From: Rhabditoides inermis
Taxonomy: Eukaryota; Nematoda; Chromadorea; Rhabditida; Rhabditidae
Length of the DNA: 64,000 nt
Reading direction: 5' to 3'
NCBI GenBank assembly: GCA_963966185.1
Contig: CAWZYM010000109.1
Location: 679,001 to 743,000 of the forward strand
The notes beneath the pieces are model-generated. The model had not been told where the DNA came from, searched no databases, and saw only the letters and a list, made by a program, of their open reading frames with translations. Made by a program: the position numbers and the translations under genes. This document shows, piece after piece, positions 48,900 through 61,000 of the stretch; position 1 is the stretch's first letter; each line of letters opens with the position of its first letter.

Positions 48900-48960
48900 G
48901 TTGCCAGGATTCGAGCTCGAGAGACGCTTCTAGTAAACAGGATCGCTAGCCATTCGGCCA

Positions 48961-49000
48961 CACTGACATGAAAAAAACGACCGAGATCATGTTTTTTTGT
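48961..49000 (+). repeat. Unit with a private ~33-bp deletion after the tRNA-like module
   Basis: CACTGACATG runs straight into AAAAAAACGACCGAG, missing the usual TGTTTGCGGTCACTTCAT-to-GTGAT stretch, which lies just upstream of the tRNA-like module on the minus strand. Seen once only, in the unit immediately preceding the first short unit. Confidence 0.85.
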
Positions 49001-49045
49001 CATTTTCACAAACATCAGGGTGTCTTTTTGTCTATCCCAAAATGA

Positions 49046-52000
49046 GTGTACGCACCATCTCCCACTCTTGAGTCTCCCACGACACGACTGGTGCGTCTTC
49101 CAGATTCGCGTCTTCCGGACATGCGTCTTCTAGAGTTGCGTCTTCTAGAAATGCGTCTTCTAGAAATGCGTCTTCTAGAGTTGCGTCTTCTAGAGTTGCG
49201 TCTTCTAGAAATGCGTCTTCTATAATTGCGTCTTCTAGAATTGCGTCTTCCAGAGTTGAGTCAACTGTGCTTGCCACATCTTCTCGAAAAAAAAAAACAC
49301 CTGTGTTACATCTTTTCCCAACTGTGATAGGCGGCGGGCAACTCCCCCCCAATGTCATTTTCACAAACATCAGGGTGTCTTTTTGTCTATCCCAAAATGA
49401 GTGTACGCACCATCTCCCACTCTTGAGTCTCCCACGACACGACTGGTGCTTCTTTCAGATTCGCGTCTTCCGGACATGCGTCTTCTAGAGTTGCGTCTTC
49501 TAGAACTGCGTCTTCTAGAGTTGCGTCTTCTAGAAATGCGTCTTCTATAATTGCGTCTTCTAGAATTGCGCCTTCCAGAGTTGAGTCAACTGTGCTTGCC
49601 ACATCTTCTCGAAAAAAACACCTGTGTTACATATTTTCCCAACTGTGATAGGCGGCGGGCAACTTCCTCCCCAACAAAAACATGAAAAAGTGACCTCTCA
49701 CTAAAGTGAACAAGATTGTTAGAACAATTTTGAAAAAAAAAAGTTGCCAGGATTCGAACTCGAGAAACGCTTCTATTAAAACAGGATCGCTAGCCATTCG
49801 GCCACACTGATATGTGTTTGCGGTCACTTCATTTCAAAGGTTGTGCTAAAAATCGACCGAGATCATGTTTTTTTTGTCATTTTCACAAACATCAGAGTGT
49901 CTTTTTGTCTATCCCAAACTGAGTGTACGCACCATCTCCCACTCTTGAGTCTCCCACGACACGACTGGTGCGTCTTCCAGATTCGCGTCTTCCGGACATG
50001 CGTCTTCTAGAGTTGCGTCTTCTAGAATTGCGTCTTCTAGAAATGCGTCTTCTAGAAATGCGTCTTCTAGAATTGCGTCTTCCAGACATGCGTCTTCTAG
50101 AATCGAGTCCACTTTGCTTGCCACATCTTCTCGAAAAAAAACACCTGTGTTACATATTTTCCCAACTGTGATAGGCGGCGAGCAACTCCCTCCCCAACAA
50201 AAAACATGAAAAAGTGACCTCTCACTAAAATGAACAAGATTGTTAGAACAATTTTGAAAAAAAAAAGTTGCCAGGATTCGAACTCGAGAGACGCTTCTAG
50301 TAAACAGGATCGCTAGCCATTCGGCCACACTGACATGTGCTTGCAGTCACTTCATTTCAAAGGTTGTGATAAAAAACGACCGAGATCATGTTTTTTTGTC
50401 ATTTTCACAAACATCAGGGTGTTTTTTTGTCTATCCCAAATTGAGTGTACGCACCATCTCCCACTCTTGTTGAGTCTCCCACGACACGACTGGTGCGTCT
50501 TCCAGATTCGCGTCTTCCGGACATGCGTCTTCTAGAGTTGCGTCTTCTAGAAATGCGTCTTCTAAAAATGCGTCTTCTAGAGTTGCGTCTTCTAGAGTTG
50601 CGTCTTCTAGAAATGCGTCTTCTATAATTACGTCTTCTAGAATTGCGTCTTCCAGAGTTGAGTCAACTGTGCTTGCCACATCTTCTCGAAAAAAAAACAC
50701 CTGTGTTACATCTTTTCCCAACTGTGATAGGCGGCGGGCAACTCCCCCCCAATGTCATTTTCACAAACATCAGGGTGTCTTTTTGTCTATCCCAAAATGA
50801 GTGTACGCACCATCTCCCACTCTTGAGTCTCCCACGACACGACTGGTGCTTCTTCCAGATTCGCGTCTTCCGGACATGCGTCTTCTAGAGTTGCGTCTTC
50901 TAGAACTGCGTCTTCTAGAGTAGCGTCTTCTAGAAATGCGTCTTCTATAATTGCGTCTTCTAGAATTGCGCCTTCCAGAGTTGAGTCAACTGTGCTTGCC
51001 ACATCTTCTCGAAAAAACACCTGTGTTACATATTTTCCCAACTGTGATAGGCGGCGAGCAACTCCCTCCCCAACAAAAACATGAAAAAGTGACCTCTCAC
51101 TAAAATGAACAAGATTGTTAGAACAATTTTGAAAAAAAAAAGTTGCCAGGATTCGAACTTGAGAGACGCTTCTAGTAAACAGGATCGCTAGCCATTCGGC
51201 CACACTGACATGTGCTTGCAGTCACTTCATTTCAAAGGTTGTGATAAAAAACGACCGAGATCATGTTTTTTTGTCATTTTCACAAACATCAGGGTGTCTT
51301 TTTGTCTATCCCAAATTGAGTGTACGCACCATCTCCCACTCTTGTTGAGTCTCCCACGACACGACTGGTGCGTCTTCCAGATTCGCGTCTTCCGGACATG
51401 CGTCTTCTAGAGTTGCGTCTTCTAGAAATGCGTCTTCTAGAAATGCGTCTTCTAGAGTTGCGTCTTCTAGAGTTGCGTCTTCTAGAAATGCGTCTTCTAT
51501 AATTGCGTCTTCTAGAATTGCGTCTTCCAGAGTTGAGTCAACTGTGCTTGCCACATCTTCTCGAAAAAAACACTTGTGTTACATCTTTTCCCAACTGTGA
51601 TAGGCGGCGGGCAACTCCCCCCCCAACATGAAACATGAAAAAGTGACCTCTCACTAAAGTGAACAAGATTGTTAGAACAATTTTGAAAAGAAAAGTTGCC
51701 TGGATTCGAACTCGAGAGACGCTCCTAGTAAACAGAATCGCTAGCCATTCGGCCACACTGACATGTGTTTGCGGTCACTTCATTTCGAAGGTTGTGATAA
51801 AAAACGACCGAGATCTTGTTTTCGTCAATTTCACAAACATCAGAGTGTGTTTTTGTCTATTCCAAATTGAGTGTACGCACCATCTCCCACTCTTGAGTCT
51901 TCCACGACACGACTGGTGCGTCTTCCAGATTCTCTTCTACGTCTTCTAGAGTTGCGTCTTCTAGAATTGCGTCTTCTAGAAATGCGTCTTCTATAATTGC

Positions 52001-55000
52001 GTCTTCTAGAATTGCGCCTTCCAGAGTTGAGTCAACTGTGCTTGCCACATCTTCTCGAAAAAAACACCTGTGTTACATATTTTCCCAACTGTGATAGGCG
52101 GCGGGCAACTTCCTCCCCAACAAAAACATGAAAAAGTGACCTCTCACTAAAGTGAACAAGATTGTTAGAACAATTTTGAAAAAAAAAAGTTGCCAGGATT
52201 CGAACTCGAGAAACGCTTCTATTAAAACAGGATCGCTAGCCATTCGGCCACACTGATATGTGTTTGCGGTCACTTCATTTCAAAGGTTGTGCTAAAAATC
52301 GACCGAGATCATGTTTTTTTTTGTCATTTTCACAAACATCAGAGTGTCTTTTTGTCTATCCCAAACTGAGTGTACGCACCATCTCCCACTCTTGAGTCTC
52401 CCACGACACGACTGGTGCGTCTTCCAGATTCGCGTCTTCCGGACATGCGTCTTCTAGAGTTGCGTCTTCTAGAATTGCGTCTTCTAGAAATGCGTCTTCT
52501 ACAATTGCGTCTTCTAGAATTGCGTCTTCCAGACATGCGTCTTCTAGAATCGAGTCCACTTTGCTTGCCACATCTTCTCGAAAAAAAACACCTGTGTTAC
52601 ATATTTTCCCAACTGTGATAGGCGGCGAGCAACTCCCTCCCCAACAAAAACATGAAAAAGTGACCTCTCACTAAAATGAACAAGATTGTTAGAACAATTT
52701 TGAAAAAAAAAAGTTGCCAGGATTCGAACTCGAGAGACGCTTCTAGTAAACAGGATCGCTAGCCATTCGGCCACACTGACATGTGCTTGCAGTCACTTCA
52801 TTTCAAAGGTTGTGATAAAAAACGACCGAGATCATGTTTTTTTGTCATTTTCACAAACATCAGGGTGTCTTTTTGTCTATCCCAAATTGAGTGTACGCAC
52901 CATCTCCCACTCTTGTTGAGTCTCCCACGACACGACTGGTGCGTCTTCCAGATTCGCGTCTTCCGGACATGCGTCTTCTAGAGTTGCGTCTTCTAGAAAT
53001 GCGTCTTCTAGAAATGCGTCTTCTAGAGTTGCGTCTTCTAGAGTTGCGTCTTCTAGAAATGCGTCTTCTATAATTGCGTCTTCTAGAATTGCGTCTTCCA
53101 GAGTTGAGTCAACTGTGCTTGCCACATCTTCTCGAAAAAAAAACACCTGTGTTACATCTTTTCCCAACTGTGATAGGCGGCGGGCAACTCCCCCCCAATG
53201 TCATTTTCACAAACATCAGGGTGTCTTTTTGTCTATCCCAAAATGAGTGTACGCACCATCTCCCACTCTTGAGTCTCCCACGACACGACTGGTGCTTCTT
53301 CCAGATTCGCGTCTTCCGGACATGCGTCTTCTAGAGTTGCGTCTTCTAGAACTGCGTCTTCTAGAGTTGCGTCTTCTAGAAATGCGTCTTCTATAATTGC
53401 GCCTTCTAGAATTGCGCCTTCCAGAGTTGAGTCAACTGTGCTTGCCACATCTTCTCGAAAAAACACCTGTGTTACATATTTTCCCAACTGTGATAGGCGG
53501 CGAGCAACTCCCTCCCCAACAAAAACATGAAAAAGTGACCTCTCACTAAAATGAACAAGATTGTTAGAACAATTTTGAAAAAAAAAAGTTGCCAGGATTC
53601 GAACTTGAGAGACGCTTCTAGTAAACAGGATCGCTAGCCATTCGGCCACACTGACATGTGCTTGCAGTCACTTCATTTCAAAGGTTGTGATAAAAAACGA
53701 CCGAGATCATGTTTTTTTGTCATTTTCACAAACATCAGGGTGTCTTTTTGTCTATCCCAAATTGAGTGTACGCACCATCTCCCACTCTTGTTGAGTCTCC
53801 CACGACACGACTGGTGCGTCTTCCAGATTCGCGTCTTCCGGACATGCGTCTTCTAGAGTTGCGTCTTCTAGAAATGCGTCTTCTAGAAATGCGTCTTCTA
53901 GAGTTGCGTCTTCTAGAGTTGCGTCTTCTAGAAATGCGTCTTCTATAATTGCGTCTTCTAGAATTGCGTCTTCCAGAGTTGAGTCAACTGTGCTTGCCAC
54001 ATCTTCTCGAAAAAAACACCTGTGTTACATCTTTTCCCAACTGTGATAGGCGGCGGGCAACTCCCCCCCCAACACGAAACATGAAAAAGTGACCTCTCAC
54101 TAAAGTGAACAAGATTGTTAGAACAATTTTGAAAAGAAAAGTTGCCTGGATTCGAACTCGAGAGACGCTCCTAGTAAACAGAATCGCTAGCCATTCGGCC
54201 ACACTGACATGTGTTTGCGGTCACTTCATTTCGAAGGTTGTGATAAAAAACGACCGAGATCTTGTTTTCGTCAATTTCACAAACATCAGAGTGTGTTTTT
54301 GTCTATTCCAAATTGAGTGTACGCACCATCTCCCACTCTTGAGTCTTCCACGACACGACTGGAGCGTCTTCCAGATTCTCTTCTACGGACATGCGTCTTC
54401 TAGAGTTGCGTCTTCTAGAGTTGCGTCTTCTAGAGTTGCGTCTTCTAGAGTTGCGTCTTCTAGAGTTGCGTCTTCTAGAGTTGCGTCTTCTAGAATTGCG
54501 TCTTCTAGACATGCGTCTTCTAGAATCGAGTCCACTTTGCTTGCCACATCTTCTCGAAAAAAAAACACCTGTGTTACATATTTTCCCAACTGTGATAGGC
54601 GGCGAGCAACTCCCTCCCCAACAAAAACATGAAAAAGTGACCTCTCACTAAAGTGAACAAGATTGTTAGAACAATTTTGAAAAAAAAAGTTGCCAGGATT
54701 CGAGCTCGAGAGACGCTTCTAGTAAACAGGATCGCTAGCCATTCGGCCACACTGACATGTGCTTGCAGTCACTTCTTTTCAAAGGTTGTGATAAAAAACG
54801 ACCGAGATCATGTTTTTTTGTCATTTTCACAAACATCAGGGTGTCTTTTTGTCTATCCCAAAATGAGTGTACGCACCATCTCCCACTCTTGAGTCTCCCA
54901 CGACACGACTGGTGCTTTTTCCAGATTCGCGTCTTCCGGACATGCATCTTCTAGAGTTGCGTCTTCTAGAACTGCGTCTTCTAGAGTTGCGTCTTCTAGA

Positions 55001-58000
55001 AATGCGTCTTCTATAATTGCGTCTTCTAGAATTGCGCCTTCCAGAGTTGAGTCAACTGTGCTTGCCACATCTTCTCGAAAAAAAACACCTGTGTTACATG
55101 TTTTCCCAACTGTGATAGGCGGCGAGCAACTCCCTCCCCAACAAAAACATGAAAAAGTGACCTCTCACTAAAATGAACAAGATTGTTAGAACAATTTTGA
55201 AAAAAAAAGTTGCCAGGATTCGAACTCGAGAGACGCTCCTAGTAAACAGGATCGCTAGCCATTCGGCCACACTGACATGTGCTTGCAGTCACTTCTTTTC
55301 AAAGGTTGTGATAAAAAACGACCGAGATCATGTTTTTTTGTCATTTTCACAAACATCAGGGTGACTTTTTGTCTATCCCAAAATGAGTGTACGCACCATC
55401 TCGCACTCTTGAGTCTCCCACGACACGACTGGTGCGTCTTCCAGATTCGCGTCTTCCGGACATGCGTCTTCTAGAGTTGCGTCTTCTAGAAATGCGTCTT
55501 CTAGAAATGCGTCTTCTAGAGTTGCGTCTTCTAGAGTTGCGTCTTCTAGAAATGCGTCTTCTATAATTGCGTCTTCTAGAATTGCGTCTTCCAGAGTTGA
55601 GTCAACTGTGCTTGCCACATCTTCTCGAAAAAAAAACACCTGTGTTAGGTGTTACATCTTTTCCCAACTGTGATAGGCGGCGGGCAACTCCCCCCCAATG
55701 TCATTTTCACAAACATCAGGGTGTCTTTTTGTCTATCCCAAAATGAGTGTACGCACCATCTCCCACTCTTGAGTCTCCCACGACACGACTGGTGCTTCTT
55801 CCAGATTCGCGTCTTCCGGACATGCGTCTTCTAGAGTTGCGTCTTCTAGAACTGCGTCTTCTAGAGTTGCGTCTTCTAGAAATGCGTCTTCTATAATTGC
55901 GTCTTCTAGAATTGCGCCTTCCAGAGTTGAGTCAACTGTGCTTGCCACATCTTCTCGAAAAAAAACACCTGTGTTACATATTTTCCCAACTGTGATAGGC
56001 GGCGGGCAATTTCCTCCCCAACAAAAACATGAAAAAGTGACCTCTCACTAAAGTGAACAAGATTGTTAGAACAATTTTGAAAAAAAAGTTGCCAGGATTC
56101 GAACTCGAGAAACGCTTCTATTAAAACAGGATCGCTAGCCATTCGGCCACACTGACATGTGTTTGCGGTCACTTCATTTCAAAGGTTGTGCTAAAAATCG
56201 ACCGAGATCATGTTTTTTTGTCATTTTCACAAACATCAGAGTGTCTTTTTGTCTATCCCAAACTGAGTGTACGCACCATCTCCCACTCTTGAGTCTCCCA
56301 CGACACGACTGGTGCGTCTTCCAGATTCGCGTCTTCCGGACATGCGTCTTCTAGAGTTGCGTCTTCTAGAACTGCGTCTTCTAGAGTTGCGTCTTCTAGA
56401 ATTGCGTCTTCTAGAAATGCGTCTTCTACAATTGCGTCTTCTAGAATTGCGTCTTCCAGACATGCGTCTTCTAGAATCGAGTCCACTTTGCTTGCCACAT
56501 CTTCTCGAAAAAAAACACCTGTGTTACATGTTTTCCCAACTGTGATAGGCGGCGAGCAACTCCCTCCCCAACAAAAACATGAAAAAGTGACCTCTCACTA
56601 AAATGAACAAGATTGTTAGAACAATTTTGAAAAAAAAAGTTGCCAGGATTCGAACTCGAGAGACGCTTCTAGTAAACAGGATCGCTAGCCATTCGGCCAC
56701 ACTGACATGTGCTTGCAGTCACTTCATTTCAAAGGTTGTGATAAAAAACGACCGAGATCATGTTTTTTTGTCGTTTTCACAAACATCAGGGTGTCTTTTT
56801 GTCTATCCCAAATTGAGTGTACGCACCATCTCCCACTCTTGTTGAGTCTCCCACGACACGACTGGTGCGTCTTCCAGATTCGCGTCTTCCGGACATGCGT
56901 CTTCTAGAGTTGCGTCTTCTAGAAATGCGTCTTCTAGAAATGCGTCTTCTAGAGTTGCGTCTTCTAGAGTTGCGTCTTCTAGAAATGCGTCTTCTATAAT
57001 TGCGTCTTCTAGAATTGCGTCTTCCAGAGTTGAGTCAACTGTGCTTGCCACATCTTCTCGAAAAAAAAACACCTGTGTTAGGTGTTACATCTTTTCCCAA
57101 CTGTGATAGGCGGCGGGCAACTCCCCCCCAATGTCATTTTCACAAACATCAGGGTGTCTTTTTGTCTATCCCAAAATGAGTGTACGCACCATCTCCCACT
57201 CTTGAGTCTCCCACGACACGACTGGTGCTTCTTCCAGATTCGCGTCTTCCGGACATGCGTCTTCTAGAGTTGCGTCTTCTAGAACTGCGTCTTCTAGAGT
57301 TGCGTCTTCTAGAAATGCGTCTTCTATAATTGCGTCTTCTAGAATTGCGCCTTCCAGAGTTGAGTCAACTGTGCTTGCCACATCTTCTCGAAAAAAAAAC
57401 ACCTGTGTTACATATTTTCCCAACTGTGATAGGCGGCGGGCAATTTCCTCCCCAACAAAAACATGAAAAAGTGACCTCTCACTAAAGTGAACAAGATTGT
57501 TAGAACAATTTTGAAAAAAAAGTTGCCAGGATTCGAACTCGAGAAACGCTTCTATTAAAACAGGATCGCTAGCCATTCGGCCACACTGACATGTGTTTGC
57601 GGTCACTTCATTTCAAAGGTTGTGCTAAAAATCGACCGAGATCATGTTTTTTTTGTCATTTTCACAAACATCAGAGTGTCTTTTTGTCTATCCCAAACTG
57701 AGTGTACGCACCATCTCCCACTCTTGAGTCTCCCACGACACGACTGGTGCGTCTTCCAGATTCGCGTCTTCCGGACATGCGTCTTCTAGAGTTGCGTCTT
57801 CTAGAACTGCGTCTTCTAGAGTTGCGTCTTCTAGAAATGCGTCTTCTAGAAATGCGTCTTCTAGAGTTGCGTCTTCTAGAATTGCGTCTTCTAGAAATGC
57901 GTCTTCTACAATTGCGTCTTCTAGAATTGCGTCTTCCAGACATGCGTCTTCTAGAATCGAGTCCACTTTGCTTGCCACATCTTCTCGAAAAAAAACACCT

Positions 58001-61000
58001 GTGTTACATGTTTTCCCAACTGTGATAGGCGGCGAGCAACTCCCTCCCCAACAAAAACATGAAAAAGTGACCTCTCACTAAAATGAACAAGATTGTTAGA
58101 ACAATTTTGAAAAAAAAAGTTGCCAGGATTCGAACTCGAGAGACGCTTCTAGTAAACAGGATCGCTAGCCATTCGGCCACACTGACATGTGCTTGCAGTC
58201 ACTTCATTTCAAAGGTTGTGATAAAAAACGACCGAGATCATGTTTTTTTGTCATTTTCACAAACATCAGGGTGTCTTTTTGTCTATCCCAAATTGAGTGT
58301 ACGCACCATCTCCCACTCTTGTTGAGTCTCCCACGACACGACTGGTGCGTCTTCCAGATTCGCGTCTTCCGGACATGCGTCTTCTAGAGTTGCGTCTTCT
58401 AGAAATGCGTCTTCTAGAAATGCGTCTTCTAGAGTTGCGTCTTCTAGAGTTGCGTCTTCTAGAAATGCGTCTTCTATAATTGCGTCTTCTAGAATTGCGT
58501 CTTCCAGAGTTGAGTCAACTGTGCTTGCCACATCTTCTCGAAAAAAAACACCTGTGTTACATCTTTTCCCAACTGTGATAGGCGGCGGGCAACTCCCCCC
58601 CAATGTCATTTTCACAAACATCAGGGTGTCTTTTTGTCTATCCCAAAATGAGTGTACGCACCATCTCCCACTCTTGAGTCTCCCACGACACGACTGGTGC
58701 TTCTTCCAGATTCGCGTCTTCCGGACATGCGTCTTCTAGAGTTGCGTCTTCTAGAACTGCGTCTTCTAGAGTTGCGTCTTCTAGAAATGCGTCTTCTATA
58801 ATTGCGTCTTCTAGAATTGCGCCTTCCAGAGTTGAGTCAACTGTGCTTGCCACATCTTCTCGAAAAAACACCTGTGTTACATATTTTCCCAACTGTGATA
58901 GGCGGCGAGCAACTCCCTCCCCAACAAAAACATGAAAAAGTGACCTCTCACTAAAATGAACAAGATTGTTAGAACAATTTTGAAAAAAAAAAGTTGCCAG
59001 GATTCGAACTTGAGAGACGCTTCTAGTAAACAGGATCGCTAGCCATTCGGCCACACTGACATGTGCTTGCAGTCACTTCATTTCAAAGGTTGTGATAAAA
59101 AACGACCGAGATCATGTTTTTTTGTCATTTTCACAAACATCAGGGTGTCTTTTTGTCTATCCCAAATTGAGTGTACGCACCATCTCCCACTCTTGTTGAG
59201 TCTCCCACGACACGACTGGTGCGTCTTCCAGATTCGCGTCTTCCGGACATGCGTCTTCTAGAGTTGCGTCTTCTAGAAATGCGTCTTCTAGAAATGCGTC
59301 TTCTAGAGTTGCGTCTTCTAGAGTTGCGTCTTCTAGAAATGCGTCTTCTATAATTGCGTCTTCTAGAATTGCGTCTTCCAGAGTTGAGTCAACTGTGCTT
59401 GCCACATCTTCTCGAAAAAAAACACCTGTGTTACATCTTTTCCCAACTGTGATAGGCGGCGGGCAACTCCCCCCCCCAACATGAAACATGAAAAAGTGAC
59501 CTCTCACTAAAGTGAACAAGATTGTTAGAACAATTTTGAAAAGAAAAGTTGCCTGGATTCGAACTCGAGAGACGCTCCTAGTAAACAGAATCGCTAGCCA
59601 TTCGGCCACACTGACATGTGTTTGCGGTCACTTCATTTCGAAGGTTGTGATAAAAAACGACCGAGATCTTGTTTTCGTCAATTTCACAAACATCAGAGTG
59701 TGTTTTTGTCTATTCCAAATTGAGTGTACGCACCATCTCCCACTCTTGAGTCTTCCACGACACGACTGGTGCGTCTTCCAGATTCTCTTCTACGGACATG
59801 CGTCTTCTAGAGTTGCGTCTTCTAGAGTTGCGTCTTCTAGAGTTGCGTCTTCTAGAGTTGCGTCTTCTAGAGTTGCGTCTTCTAGAGTTGCGTCTTCTAG
59901 AATTGCGTCTTCTAGACATGCGTCTTCTAGAATCGAGTCCACTTTGCTTGCCACATCTTCTCGAAAAAAAAACACCTGTGTTACATATTTTCCCAACTGT
60001 GATAGGCGGCGAGCAACTCCCTCCCCAACAAAAACATGAAAAAGTGACCTCTCACTAAAGTGAACAAGATTGTTAGAACAATTTTGAAAAAAAAAGTTGC
60101 CAGGATTCGAGCTCGAGAGACGCTTCTAGTAAACAGGATCGCTAGCCATTCGGCCACACTGACATGTGCTTGCAGTCACTTCTTTTCAAAGGTTGTGATA
60201 AAAAACGACCGAGATCATGTTTTTTGTCATTTTCACAAACATCAGGGTGTCTTTTTGTCTATCCCAAAATGAGTGTACGCACCATCTCCCACTCTTGAGT
60301 CTCCCACGACACGACTGGTGCGTCTTCCAGATTCGCGTCTTCCGGACATGCGTCTTCTAGAGTTGCGTCTTCTAGAAATGCGTCTTCTAGAAATGCGTCT
60401 TCTAGAGTTGCGTCTTCTAGAGTTGCGTCTTCTAGAAATGCGTCTTCTATAATTGCGTCTTCTAGAATTGCGTCTTCCAGAGTTGAGTCAACTGTGCTTG
60501 CCACATCTTCTCGAAAAAAAACACCTGTGTTACATCTTTTCCCAACTATGATAGGCGGCGGGCAACTCCCCCCCCCCCCAATGTCATTTTCACAAACATC
60601 AGGGTGTCTTTTTGTCTATCCCAAAATGAGTGTACGCACCATCTCCCACTCTTGAGTCTCCCACGACACGACTGGTGCTTTTTCCAGATTCGCGTCTTCC
60701 GGACATGCATCTTCTAGAGTTGCGTCTTCTAGAACTGCGTCTTCTAGAGTTGCGTCTTCTAGAAATGCGTCTTCTATAATTGCGTCTTCTAGAATTGCGC
60801 CTTCCAGAGTTGAGTCAACTGTGCTTGCCACATCTTCTCGAAAAAAAACACCTGTGTTACATGTTTTCCCAACTGTGATAGGCGGCGAGCAACTCCCTCC
60901 CCAACAAAAACATGAAAAAGTGACCTCTCACTAAAATGAACAAGATTGTTAGAACAATTTTGAAAAAAAAAGTTGCCAGGATTCGAACTCGAGAGACGCT

